This document shows, piece after piece, positions 1 to 7,813 of a stretch of 20,343 nt of DNA. The stretch is taken from positions 1 through 20,343 of the forward strand of contig JBAXED010000068.1 of the NCBI GenBank assembly GCA_037140615.1. Direction: 5' to 3'. This stretch comes from CAINVV01 sp037140615 (lineage in GTDB: Bacteria > Bacteroidota > Bacteroidia > Bacteroidales > Prolixibacteraceae). Position 1 is the first letter of the stretch; each line of letters starts with the position of its first letter. Both the position numbers and the translations under genes were made by a program. Below the pieces are notes generated by a model. The model made no database searches and was not told the DNA's origin. It saw nothing but the letters and a program-made list of their open reading frames with translations.

Positions 1-9
1 ATTATCAAG

Positions 10-82
10 TGACCCCGGAGAGACTCGAACCCCCAACCTTCTGATCCGTAGTCAGATGCTCTATCCATTAAGCTACGGGGCC
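10..82 (-). tRNA. tRNA-Arg (anticodon ACG)
   Basis: The reverse complement folds as a 73-nt cloverleaf. The acceptor stem pairs GGCCCCG with CGGGGTC (one G-T pair), the D arm contains AGCTTAATGGATAGAGC, and the anticodon stem TCTGA/TCAGA encloses the loop CTACGGA with anticodon ACG. The T arm contains GGTTCGAGTC-type sequence and the discriminator base is A. The 3' CCA is not encoded, so it would be added after transcription. ACG (read as ICG after deamination by TadA) decodes CGU/CGC/CGA arginine codons. Confidence 0.96.
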
Positions 83-160
83 ATTGGCGATTAACGCGGT
101 GCAAAGGAAGGAATTTTTTTGAAGATTTGCTAATGGATGGAATTTTTTTCTTTTGAGGAA

Positions 161-226
161 GGGGTTGAAGGGACTGGGGGACTGGGGGAGTGGGAGACTG
201 GGAGGACTGGGAGATGGGGGGAGTGG
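161..226 (+). repeat. G-rich degenerate tandem array (about 8-bp unit, GACTGGGA-like)
   Basis: Runs of three to six G separated by ACT, AGT, AGACT or AGAT occur at least seven times, which also satisfies a G-quadruplex pattern. The segment 205-226 is complementary to 332-353: 21 of 22 positions are Watson-Crick pairs, and the remaining pair (T215 with G343) is a wobble on the plus strand. The intervening loop is 105 nt. The unit resembles the array at 6374-6480, so the two may share an origin. Confidence 0.85.
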
Positions 227-321
227 TTTTCAATCTCAAGATATTCGTAAATTGAGGATTAGCGTGATCCTTATTTGACCTGTTTTCTCCTTTTCTCCGT
301 TTCATGTTTCAATTTTCGAAG

Positions 322-354
322 TTCCCGTCTCCCACTCCCCCCGTCTCCCAGTCT
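322..354 (+). repeat. C-rich arm complementary to the 205-226 array
   Basis: Positions 332-353 form the inverted partner of 205-226. The arm holds two CGTCTCCCA-like units around a run of six C. Together the arms could form a long hairpin in RNA or DNA about 280 bases upstream of the 630 start codon. Confidence 0.8.
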
Positions 355-629
355 TTTTTAAAATTGCATTCATGTCGATCCGTGCAGAAGCCAATGTTAA
401 GATTTTGTGAATTGTGTGCGTACACGGAGGGCTTTTTGATGAGCAAACGGTCTAAAATCTCTAATATTGAATCGCTAAACAAAAGGGCTGCATCGCTGAT
501 TTTGCATATTTCATTCTAAACAATTTATATACATCAATTAAAATTTGTCGTTGAAAAATGACCGTATAATTTTATGTCCGGTCGCCATTAAATATTGTTT
601 TACTGTTCCATTTATTAACCAATTGAACT

Positions 630-1391
630 ATGAGTAAATACCTCTATTTGTCCGTCACTCCGGAAGCACTCATCGCTTCCATGTTACCTCCGATCGAATT
701 CGGCGAATACATGGCCACCGGAACCAAAAAAAGCAACAAAGGCCAGATGATCTTTTTTGAGGTCGATCTTGAGCAGGTCAAAGATTTGGTCGACAACAAT
801 TACATTGATAAAAATTGCGTTCGTCATGCCGATGGTTTGCCCAAACACTCCGTTTACCTTTCTGTCTACCGAGTCCTGGAAACGATCCCACTTAAGGCCC
901 TGAAGAACCTCTATCTTACTACAGACAATGGTATCGTTCTGGAGTTGACTCCCACGCCGTACGTCGTATCTGATGAAGGAAAGACTTCCCTCCATCTATA
1001 CCAGGAACTTTGTCCGGTTTCGCCTCAGGTTGTGAGCGAATTCTCTCCAAACGATTTTTTGAAAGCCCTGACTGATGGTTCACGTCAGTTCAAATTGCCA
1101 AAACTTTTCTTCGTGGAAATGAAGCTCGGTGAACTGGCCGACAATCCTGCCACCGGCTCTGCAGAACATCTTCCTTATACCCACGTTCGCCACCTGAGAG
1201 ATTGTCTGCTTGCGCTTCAAGGCTACGAAAAGAAGATGAAAACGGTGGTTCGTTCATACAATGGATCCTTGCTCTACCGTACGGTTGGATCCGGATTTTA
1301 TGTTGGATCGGGCGATGACATGATCTATTATCGATATCCATCAATGGTCGAACTCGAGGAAATCAACTATGATTTTCTGGCCACACTTTAA
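630..1391 (+). CDS. Conserved-looking hypothetical protein, 253 aa, upstream of the pyrophosphatase
   Basis: I do not recognise this protein family. The product is soluble-looking: no signal peptide, no membrane segment, mixed charge, and many beta-prone stretches (YLYLSVTP at the N-terminus, SVYLSVYRV near residue 75, GSGFYVGSGDDMIYYRYPS near 225). There is no metal-binding Cys/His cluster or nucleotide-binding loop. Codon use matches its neighbours and the frame is open for the full length, so it is very likely a real gene. The ATG at 630 is the first in-frame start after an A+T-rich leader and has no Shine-Dalgarno sequence, which is usual in Bacteroidota. It ends 28 bp before hppA in the same direction, so the two may be co-transcribed. 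A role in pyrophosphate or ion homeostasis is only a guess from position. Confidence 0.85.
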   Translation: MSKYLYLSVTPEALIASMLPPIEFGEYMATGTKKSNKGQMIFFEVDLEQVKDLVDNNYIDKNCVRHADGLPKHSVYLSVYRVLETIPLKALKNLYLTTDNGIVLELTPTPYVVSDEGKTSLHLYQELCPVSPQVVSEFSPNDFLKALTDGSRQFKLPKLFFVEMKLGELADNPATGSAEHLPYTHVRHLRDCLLALQGYEKKMKTVVRSYNGSLLYRTVGSGFYVGSGDDMIYYRYPSMVELEEINYDFLATL

Positions 1392-1419
1392 TGTTTAATA
1401 ATTTAATATACAGATTGAT

Positions 1420-3699
1420 ATGATTAGTTTACCAGGAGCAAGCTCCTTCGAAGTAATAGCCATTTGGAGTGTTTTGGTCATTTCTTTTTTCGGATTGGCA
1501 TATGCTCTGCTTCTCCGCAAACAGGTAATGGCTTGTGACAAAGGAACACCAAAAATGCAGGAAGTATGGGGTGCCATCAGTGAAGGTGCCAATGCTTACC
1601 TGAAACGTCAGCTGAAAACCATCATTCCGCTGATCTTCGTCTTTACCATCGTTTTATTTTTATCCGTTTACATCGTACCGCCAACTGAATCATCCAAGCT
1701 CCGCTTTGTAGGATATTCGGATGAGTCGCTGAAATTGATCATCGGTTTTGGCCGCGCCATGGCCTTCGTGATGGGCGCCGTTTTCTCATTAATGGTCGGC
1801 CAGTTTGGTATGCGGATGGCCGTTCAGGCCAATGTTCGCGTAGCCTCTGCCTCACGGCGCAGTTTCGGTGAGGCATTGAAGATTGCTTACCGTGCAGGTA
1901 CCGTAACCGGAATGCTCACCGACGGATTGGGTCTGCTTGGAGGAACAGTAATTTTCATGATTTTTGGCGTGGCCTCGCCCGACACCTTACTGGGATTCGG
2001 TTTTGGAGGTACCCTTCTGGCTCTGTTTATGCGGGTCGGCGGTGGAATTTATACCAAGGCTGCCGATGTAGGTGCCGACCTTGTTGGGAAGGTCGAAGCC
2101 GGCCTCCCGGAAGATGACGAAAGAAATGCTGCAGTGATCGCCGACCTAGTTGGCGATAATGTTGGCGACTGCGCCGGTATGGCCGCAGACATCTTCGAAT
2201 CCTACGAAGTAACGATCGTCTCTACCTTAATTCTCGGTGTTGTAATTTATATGACAACGCTCGATCTGTCATGGATCATCTTCCCACTGCTCGTCAGGGG
2301 TATTGGCGTGCTCTCCTCCATCTTTGGTACCTATCTGGTTAAGGGTGAAAAGGATCCTAAATCTCACAATGCGCTTAAAGCTATCAACAAAGGATTTTAT
2401 ACTTCCGCTGCCATCAGCATCGCTATGTTTGGAGCAGTTTCCTATTTCTATCTTCACGATTGGAAATCCTTCCTTTCTGTGGTCATGGGTATCGTCCTGG
2501 CCATTGTACTCGACGAAATCACCAAACATTTTACCGACGGACACTACCATCCGGTGAAAGATATTGCCAGAAATGCCAAGACTGGTTCGGCCACTTTGCT
2601 TCTCAAAGGATTAAGTTACGGATTTGAGATCGCTGTATGGCAAACCATTGTTATTGCGCTCACAATTCTTTCTGCAGTAATCATCTACAACGGAATGCCA
2701 TTGGTTTATGTGCTCTATGGAGTGGCCATGACTGGTATTGGGATGCTTACCTTGACTGGCAACAACGTTGCCATGGATGCATTTGGACCGATTGCTGACA
2801 ATGCCAATGGAATCGGAGAATTGTCCCATCTGGACAAGGATGCCCGCAAGATCATGGATTCACTGGATTCCACAGGAAATACTACCAAAGCCATAACCAA
2901 AGGAGTGGCCATCGGTTCTGCTGTGATCGCGGCAGTTGCCTTGTTCGGTTCTTTCATCACAGATGTGAGCAATGTTCAGATTCAGCTTGGTTTTGAAAAA
3001 GCGGACCAATTAATGCAAACTGGTATCCGCATCTCCATGCCAATGGTTTTCATCGGCATGCTCATCGGAGGTACGATCCCCTGGTTGTTCTCATCCCTTA
3101 CCATTAATGCAGTAACGCGTGCAGCAGCACTGATTGTTGAAGAGGTTCGCCGTCAGTTCAGAATCCCCGGAATTATCGAACGTACCGTCAAACCCGATTA
3201 CCAGCGTGCGGTTGATATCTGTACCATCGCTGCTCAGAAAGAGTTGATTCCATTGGCTCTGATCGCAGTCATGTCACCCATTCTGGTTGGAAGCTTGTTG
3301 GGTGTTGAAGCCCTTGGCGGATTCCTTGGTGGAGTCATTTTGTCAGGACAGCTACTGGCCGTTTTCATGGCCGGATCAGGCGGTGCCTGGGACAATGCCA
3401 AGAAAACCATTGAAGACGGCTTGTATGGTGGTAAAGGATCTGAGGCACACCATGCGGCAGTGGTTGGCGATACAGTGGGCGATCCATTGAAGGATACTGC
3501 CGGACCAGCATTAAATCCTATGATCAAAGTGATCAATCTGGTTTCACTCCTGGCGGCACCAGTATTGATTGCTTACCAGAAACCTGGTCAAATCTCTGCC
3601 GGACTAATTATTACCGGCATTATCTCATTGGCCATCGTCACAGTTTCTGTCATCGTTTCGAAGCGTGGAGGATTTAAAAGACCTGCTAGAATTGAATAA
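1420..3699 (+). CDS. hppA: Membrane-bound ion-translocating pyrophosphatase, K+-independent signature
   Basis: The product is an integral membrane pyrophosphatase of 759 aa that couples hydrolysis of pyrophosphate to outward ion pumping across the inner membrane, saving energy from biosynthetic PPi. The family motifs are intact: DVGADLVGKVE at 216-226 and DNVGDCAGMAADIFES at 246-261 form the PPi/Mg site, and DNAKK followed by GDTVGDPLKDTAGPALN near the C-terminus completes it. About 16 hydrophobic segments are visible, as expected. At the diagnostic site the protein reads GNTTKAITKG (486-495). Lys490 and Thr493 are the residues of the K+-independent subfamily, whereas K+-dependent enzymes have Ala and Gly there. 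From family knowledge this points to a proton pump rather than a Na+ pump; I infer that and cannot prove it. The start ATG follows the 630 gene by 28 bp. Confidence 0.97.
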   Translation: MISLPGASSFEVIAIWSVLVISFFGLAYALLLRKQVMACDKGTPKMQEVWGAISEGANAYLKRQLKTIIPLIFVFTIVLFLSVYIVPPTESSKLRFVGYSDESLKLIIGFGRAMAFVMGAVFSLMVGQFGMRMAVQANVRVASASRRSFGEALKIAYRAGTVTGMLTDGLGLLGGTVIFMIFGVASPDTLLGFGFGGTLLALFMRVGGGIYTKAADVGADLVGKVEAGLPEDDERNAAVIADLVGDNVGDCAGMAADIFESYEVTIVSTLILGVVIYMTTLDLSWIIFPLLVRGIGVLSSIFGTYLVKGEKDPKSHNALKAINKGFYTSAAISIAMFGAVSYFYLHDWKSFLSVVMGIVLAIVLDEITKHFTDGHYHPVKDIARNAKTGSATLLLKGLSYGFEIAVWQTIVIALTILSAVIIYNGMPLVYVLYGVAMTGIGMLTLTGNNVAMDAFGPIADNANGIGELSHLDKDARKIMDSLDSTGNTTKAITKGVAIGSAVIAAVALFGSFITDVSNVQIQLGFEKADQLMQTGIRISMPMVFIGMLIGGTIPWLFSSLTINAVTRAAALIVEEVRRQFRIPGIIERTVKPDYQRAVDICTIAAQKELIPLALIAVMSPILVGSLLGVEALGGFLGGVILSGQLLAVFMAGSGGAWDNAKKTIEDGLYGGKGSEAHHAAVVGDTVGDPLKDTAGPALNPMIKVINLVSLLAAPVLIAYQKPGQISAGLIITGIISLAIVTVSVIVSKRGGFKRPARIE

Positions 3700-3704
3700 T
3701 CAAC

Positions 3705-3751
3705 TAATTTAATTTGCCAGTTCGACTGGGTCAAATTGGCAAATTAAATTA
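3705..3751 (+). promoter_or_regulatory. Perfect 15-bp inverted repeat between hppA and feoAB (operator or weak terminator)
   Basis: TAATTTAATTTGCCA at 3705-3719 is the exact reverse complement of TGGCAAATTAAATTA at 3737-3751, around a 17-nt loop. It begins 5 bp after the hppA stop codon. The sequence after the second arm is ATCTTTGCACTC, not a T-tract, so it is a poor intrinsic terminator in the plus direction. The right arm touches the -7-like motif of the feoAB promoter, so binding of a metal-responsive repressor here would block feoAB. That role is inferred from position only. Confidence 0.6.
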
Positions 3752-3758
3752 TCTTTGC
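3750..3758 (+). promoter_or_regulatory. Bacteroidota-type -7 promoter motif upstream of feoAB
   Basis: TATCTTTGC at 3750-3758 matches the Bacteroidota sigma-factor -7 consensus TAnnTTTG. Transcription would start near 3764 and give a leader of about 30 nt before the GTG start. No TTG lies at the canonical -33 distance (the nearest, at 3736, is too close), so the promoter may need an activator or be weak. Confidence 0.5.
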
Positions 3759-3793
3759 ACTCTATTTATAATTATTCTTAATAAATATAAGGA

Positions 3794-6208
3794 GTGCGGT
3801 TAGCTGAAGTACCAGAAAGTAGGACAGTGGTCATATCCAAGGTATTGGGTCATGGATCTTTTCGGCGAAGGATCTCAGAGATGGGATTTGTGGCTGGGAA
3901 AGAAGTCTCTGTGCTGAAGAATGCTCCTTTCAAAGATCCTGTTGAGTACCGTCTGATGGGATACAACGTCTCCTTGCGTCGCGTGGAAGCTGGTCTGATT
4001 GAGGTCGTTACGCCGGAAGAGGCCCTCCTTCTTCATCCTCATGCATATGATGGCACCATTGATATGGAGGTGCTAAAAACTTCAGCAAAGGAGAAGGGAC
4101 GCATGATTTCAGTCGCACTGGTTGGAAACCCGAACTGCGGCAAAACGACGCTCTTCAATCGGCTGACGAACTCGAAAGAGCACGTTGGCAACTACAGCGG
4201 GGTCACGGTAGAAGCCTCCAAATCTACCATTGAGAAAAATAGCTACAAAATTGATCTGACAGATCTTCCAGGTACATATTCGCTGACAAGCTACACCCCG
4301 GAGGAGCTGTTCACGCGGAATTATATCCTTCAGGAGATGCCGGATATTGTTGTCAACGTCGTGGATGCTTCCAACCTGGAGCGCAATCTTTTTCTGACGA
4401 CCCAGCTGATCGACATGGACATCAAGGTGGTGATCGCGCTGAATATGTTTGATGATTTGAAGGCAAGTGGATCTAAACTGAAGACTAAGAAGCTTAGCAA
4501 ACTCACTGGTATTCCGATTATCCCGACTACTGCCTTTAGTGGCGAAGGATCAGAGGAGCTTCTCGAAAAGCTGATTGAAGTTTACGAGGACCGCGATCCG
4601 GTGGTGCGGCATATTCATATCAATTACGGAGAAGAGATGGAGAAATCGATCGATCTTATCCGCAAAGAGATCAAGAAAGACAAGCCACTGACAGCCACTT
4701 TCTCTTCGCGCTACCTTTCCATTCGACTGATCGGGAAGGACCCGGAGGCTTTGAAAGTTCTTGAGTCTTCATCGAATTACCAATCAATCAAGGAGATCAC
4801 TGAACGTGAAATTTGCCGCCTCGAATCGAGATTGGTCGATGAGAGTCCGCACCTCATTACGGATGCCAAATATGGTTTCATTGCTGGAGCGTTGAAAGAG
4901 TGCTACCAGCCCGGTATCATGAACAGGACCATTGTCACGGAAAAGATCGACAAGGTAATGACCGATAAATACTTTGGATTTCCGATTTTTCTGGGGATGA
5001 TGTTTTTTACCTTTTATGCCACTTTTGCCCTTGGCGCTTTTCCGACTGAATGGATTATGAAAGGGGTAGTACTTATTTCGGACGAATTTGCGGCTTTGAT
5101 GAGCAATGGCATGTTGAAGGATTTGCTCATAGACGGCATTATCCGCGGATTGGGTAGCGTGATCGTCTTTATGCCCAACATTCTGATTCTCTTTTTCTTC
5201 ATCTCGCTGATGGAGGATACCGGCTACATGGCCCGGGCCGCTTTTATCATGGACAAACTGATGCACAAGATGGGACTTCACGGCCGTTCTTTCATCCCCA
5301 TGGTGATGGGTTTCGGCTGTAATGTGCCGGCGATCATGGCCACCCGGACTATCCGCAATCGCGGGGATCGTCTGCTAACCATGATGATTATCCCTTTTAT
5401 GTCGTGTTCGGCCAGATTACCGGTTTATGTTGTGCTCATCTCAGCCTTTTTTCCCCATTATCCTGCCTTGGTTTTCATCGGAATTTACCTGCTGGGTATC
5501 GCAGTGGCCATCCTGTTTTCCAAGGTATTGAACAGGACCGTATTTAAACGCAAGGAGACACCGTTTGTGATGGAGCTTCCACCATACCGAATGCCTTTGC
5601 TGAAAAATTCGCTGCTTCACATGTGGGACAAAGCCAGCCAGTATCTAAAAAAAATTGGCGGAACCATACTCGTTGCAGTGGTATTGATCTGGGCATTGGA
5701 ATATTTCCCAAGAAGCGAAAAAACCACTTTGTCTCCTCCTGCTCCAACTACCGTGAATGTGCCGATGCATAAGGTTTCGCAGATGGAACAATCTTATTTG
5801 GGAAGAATTGGGCACTTCATCGAACCTGCCATCAGTCCGCTTGGGTTCGACTGGCGCATGGGTGTTTCACTTATAGCAGGAATTCCTGCCAAGGAGATCG
5901 TGATCGGAACGATGGCCGTTTTGTATGGTACTGAAAATGATCAGCACAAAAATGAACCTCTGCAGACCAGTCTTCAGAATCAGCGATATGAAACAGGGCC
6001 TCGGGCTGGGGAACCAGTCTTTAATCAGGCTGTGGCTCTCGCTTTTCTGGTTTTTGTTCTACTTTACTTTCCGTGCATCGCTGTTATCGCATCGATCAAA
6101 CGCGAGTCAGGAAGCTGGAAGTATGCGCTTCTCACTGTGCTTTATACTACAGCTGCTGCCTGGATTGGTGCTTTCGTGACCTTCCACATCGCAATATTCT
6201 TTATTTAG
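3794..6208 (+). CDS. feoB: Ferrous iron transporter, FeoA-FeoB fusion
   Basis: The 804-aa product imports Fe2+ across the inner membrane, driven or gated by a GTPase domain. Residues 1-75 are a FeoA-like SH3 domain (VLGHGSFRRRISEMGF). The G domain follows with G1 GNPNCGKT (111-118), G2 GVTVE, G3 DLPG and G4 NMFD. The C-terminal half is the transmembrane channel with the gate motifs GFGCNVPAIMATR (Cys509), MSCSARLPVY (Cys538) and GIPAKEIVIG. Start: the frame has a TAA at 3788-3790, so GTG at 3794 is the only start that keeps the whole FeoA domain. AAGGAG lies directly against it, too close to be a normal ribosome binding site. FeoA-FeoB fusions are usual in Bacteroidota. A small Cys-rich protein follows after 9 bp. 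Confidence 0.97.
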   Translation: MRLAEVPESRTVVISKVLGHGSFRRRISEMGFVAGKEVSVLKNAPFKDPVEYRLMGYNVSLRRVEAGLIEVVTPEEALLLHPHAYDGTIDMEVLKTSAKEKGRMISVALVGNPNCGKTTLFNRLTNSKEHVGNYSGVTVEASKSTIEKNSYKIDLTDLPGTYSLTSYTPEELFTRNYILQEMPDIVVNVVDASNLERNLFLTTQLIDMDIKVVIALNMFDDLKASGSKLKTKKLSKLTGIPIIPTTAFSGEGSEELLEKLIEVYEDRDPVVRHIHINYGEEMEKSIDLIRKEIKKDKPLTATFSSRYLSIRLIGKDPEALKVLESSSNYQSIKEITEREICRLESRLVDESPHLITDAKYGFIAGALKECYQPGIMNRTIVTEKIDKVMTDKYFGFPIFLGMMFFTFYATFALGAFPTEWIMKGVVLISDEFAALMSNGMLKDLLIDGIIRGLGSVIVFMPNILILFFFISLMEDTGYMARAAFIMDKLMHKMGLHGRSFIPMVMGFGCNVPAIMATRTIRNRGDRLLTMMIIPFMSCSARLPVYVVLISAFFPHYPALVFIGIYLLGIAVAILFSKVLNRTVFKRKETPFVMELPPYRMPLLKNSLLHMWDKASQYLKKIGGTILVAVVLIWALEYFPRSEKTTLSPPAPTTVNVPMHKVSQMEQSYLGRIGHFIEPAISPLGFDWRMGVSLIAGIPAKEIVIGTMAVLYGTENDQHKNEPLQTSLQNQRYETGPRAGEPVFNQAVALAFLVFVLLYFPCIAVIASIKRESGSWKYALLTVLYTTAAAWIGAFVTFHIAIFFI

Positions 6209-6217
6209 CTGACTGTT

Positions 6218-6373
6218 ATGCAAGAGACTATCGCATATATATTGATATTGGCGGCTGCCATTTTGGTAGGATTCAAGGCATTTAAGGCCATCCGAAACAT
6301 CACCAACCCCAATCCGTGTGGAGGGTGCGGGAAGTCGTGCGAAGGCTGCCCTGTAGCGCCAAGGAAGAAATGA
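6218..6373 (+). CDS. FeoB-associated Cys-rich membrane protein, 51 aa
   Basis: This short gene begins 9 bp after feoB and is almost certainly in the same operon. It encodes one N-terminal membrane helix (roughly residues 5-19, mostly Ile, Leu, Ala and Val), a basic linker, then a CxxCxxxCxxC cluster (Cys34, Cys37, Cys41, Cys44) and a basic tail ending PRKK. This is the architecture of the FeoB-associated Cys-rich membrane protein family, found next to feoB in many anaerobes and thought to aid iron transport or its redox control. The exact role of that family is unproven. The reading frame is complete from ATG to TGA. Confidence 0.9.
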   Translation: MQETIAYILILAAAILVGFKAFKAIRNITNPNPCGGCGKSCEGCPVAPRKK

Positions 6374-6487
6374 CGGGGAGACTGGAGGACGAGAAGACTA
6401 GGGGACTTGGAGACTAGGAGATAGGGAGAGGGGGAGATTGCTGCGTTGAAGAGGGAAGAGGGAAACGGAGAGACAGAGAGACTGAAA
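6374..6487 (+). repeat. G/A-rich degenerate tandem array (GGAGACTA-like units)
   Basis: Directly after the stop codon of the Cys-rich gene come irregular repeats such as GGGGAGACTGG, AAGACTAGGGGACTTGGAGACTAGGAGATAGGG, then GAGAGACAGAGAGACTG. The unit is about 8 bp and resembles the array at 161-226. I see no C-rich partner arm nearby, so this copy is single-armed. An open frame on the opposite strand across this region is low-complexity and is not called. Confidence 0.75.
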
Positions 6488-6523
6488 TGACGGAGCGAAG
6501 AGAGGAATTATTAAATTTGAGAA

Positions 6524-7774
6524 ATGAAGAAAATTTTTTCCAACGAGGCATTTGAGGTGATGCACATCCGGAATTTCAGGTTGTTTATGGCCTATCGTCT
6601 CTTCATGACCTCGGCCACGTTGATGCAATCAGTGGTTGTAGCATGGCTTTTGTACAACATCACAAAAAGTGTGCTCTCTCTTGGCATGATTGGTCTGACA
6701 GAGGTAATTCCGCAGGTCAGCATCGCACTGTTTGCAGGTCATTTTGTCGATATATGGGACCGGAAGAGAATTATATTCTTTACCACTCTGTTTATGTTGC
6801 TTAGCTCGGTTATTCTCGTACTCTATAATATTACAGCTTTCAATTTTCAGGAGCTACTGGGAGTTTGGCCGATATACATCACGATTTTTATGACCGGACT
6901 AGTCCGGGGAATCCTAATGCCAGCCAATGCTGCCATGCTTGGACAGCTTGTTCCCCGGAAATTGTTGACTGGTGCTGCGACATGGAACAGTACAACCTGG
7001 CAGGTAGGAGCAGTTGCGGGTCCGGCAATTGGTGGATTGGTCTATGGGTTTTATGGAATTTTACCTGCCCTTATCTTAGTCTTCCTCCTTTATTTAGCCT
7101 GTTCGATTTTGTTCTTTTTCGTAAAAAGTCCAGGAAAAATTGTTATTGCAGAGGGTAGTACAGAAGGCATTTTCGCCAGAATGAAAGAGGGCATCCATTA
7201 TGTATTCAATAGTCAGGTACTACTTGGGGCATTCACACTGGATATGTTTGCTGTTCTTTTTGGTGGTGCTGTAGCAATGCTTCCTGTATTTGCCTCAGAT
7301 ATTCTGAAAGTCGGACCGGAAGGTCTGGGGATCCTTCGTGCTTGTCCGGCCATTGGTGCGATATTGATGTCGGTGATTTTAACTTTTAATCCTCCGGTGA
7401 AAAATTCCGGTCCGTTGTTGCTTTTCAGCGTCTTCGGCTTCGGCCTTACCATGATCGTGTTTGCCCTTTCAAAAAATTTCTATTTATCGGCATTCGTTCT
7501 CTTTTTGAGCGGGGCATTTGATGATGTCAGTGTAGTTATTCGATCCAGTATCCTTCAGATTTTTACATCGGATGAGATGAAAGGCCGTGTTGCAGCGGTC
7601 AATAGCATATTTATTGGTTCATCCAATGAGCTTGGAGCCTTTGAATCGGGCGTCGCTGCCCGTGTGATGGGACTCGTTCCATCAGTGATTTTTGGCGGAG
7701 CGATGACGCTTGTCATCGTCACTTTTGCTGCGATCAAGTCTCCCGCACTGCGCAACCTCAAACTAAAAAGTTGA
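6524..7774 (+). CDS. MFS exporter, EntS-like (MFS_3 family)
   Basis: The 416-aa product has about 12 hydrophobic segments in two six-helix halves. The MFS motif A is present between helices 2 and 3 as GHFVDIWDRKR (about residues 72-82). The start (NEAFEVMHIRNFRLFMAYRLF, here cited as the NFRLFMAYRL core) and the RKLLTGAATWNSTTWQVGAVAGPAIGG-type central helix resemble the enterobactin-exporter (EntS) and tetracycline/macrolide efflux-like branch of MFS. The substrate cannot be read from the sequence. Its position after the feo genes could suggest an iron-related export role, but a repeat array of about 150 bp lies between them, so it may be an independent unit. The ATG at 6524 follows GAGAA and gives a conventional N-terminus. 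Confidence 0.88.
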   Translation: MKKIFSNEAFEVMHIRNFRLFMAYRLFMTSATLMQSVVVAWLLYNITKSVLSLGMIGLTEVIPQVSIALFAGHFVDIWDRKRIIFFTTLFMLLSSVILVLYNITAFNFQELLGVWPIYITIFMTGLVRGILMPANAAMLGQLVPRKLLTGAATWNSTTWQVGAVAGPAIGGLVYGFYGILPALILVFLLYLACSILFFFVKSPGKIVIAEGSTEGIFARMKEGIHYVFNSQVLLGAFTLDMFAVLFGGAVAMLPVFASDILKVGPEGLGILRACPAIGAILMSVILTFNPPVKNSGPLLLFSVFGFGLTMIVFALSKNFYLSAFVLFLSGAFDDVSVVIRSSILQIFTSDEMKGRVAAVNSIFIGSSNELGAFESGVAARVMGLVPSVIFGGAMTLVIVTFAAIKSPALRNLKLKS

Positions 7775-7813
7775 GAGTTGAAATTCTCAATTCTCAATTC
7801 TCAACTCTCAACT
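7769..7813. terminator. Hairpin shared by the convergent MFS and aldehyde reductase genes
   Basis: AGTTGAGAGTTGA at 7769-7781 pairs perfectly with TCAACTCTCAACT at 7801-7813 around a 19-nt loop. The hairpin overlaps both stop codons (TGA at 7772-7774 on the plus strand and TAG at 7812-7814 on the minus strand), so it can serve both transcripts. No strong T-tract follows on either side. Confidence 0.65.
7784..7811 (+). repeat. Heptad array: three TTCTCAA plus one CTCTCAA
   Basis: Four exact 7-bp steps occur: TTCTCAA at 7784, 7791 and 7798, then CTCTCAA at 7805. The last two units form the 3' arm of the hairpin, and their complement (TTGAGAG TTGA) lies at 7771-7781. Confidence 0.9.

Larger units (their letters stand above)
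83..629. other. 547-base gene-free stretch with inverted G-rich/C-rich arms
   Basis: This gap lies between the divergent tRNA-Arg and the first plus-strand gene. It holds a G-tract array at about 161-226, a complementary C-rich arm at 322-354, and A+T-rich sequence from 520 to 629 that probably carries the promoter for the downstream gene. A small GACCG/CGGTC inverted repeat flanks position 570. I found no clean TAnnTTTG promoter. A 71-codon open frame at 304-519 starts inside the C-rich arm, has no recognisable domain and is not called as a gene. Confidence 0.7.

Noticed and set aside
304..519. 71-codon plus-strand open frame in the first intergenic region
   Set aside because: It begins within the C-rich repeat arm, its composition follows the repeat, and no domain or coupled start signal is visible.
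4784..5281. 165-codon minus-strand open frame inside feoB
   Set aside because: It is a shadow of feoB: the plus-strand frame carries the conserved transporter sequence, and the His/Lys-rich antisense product has no recognisable motif.
6398..6628. 76-codon minus-strand open frame over the G/A-rich array
   Set aside because: It is low-complexity Ser/Leu/Pro translation of the repeat and overlaps the start of the MFS gene.
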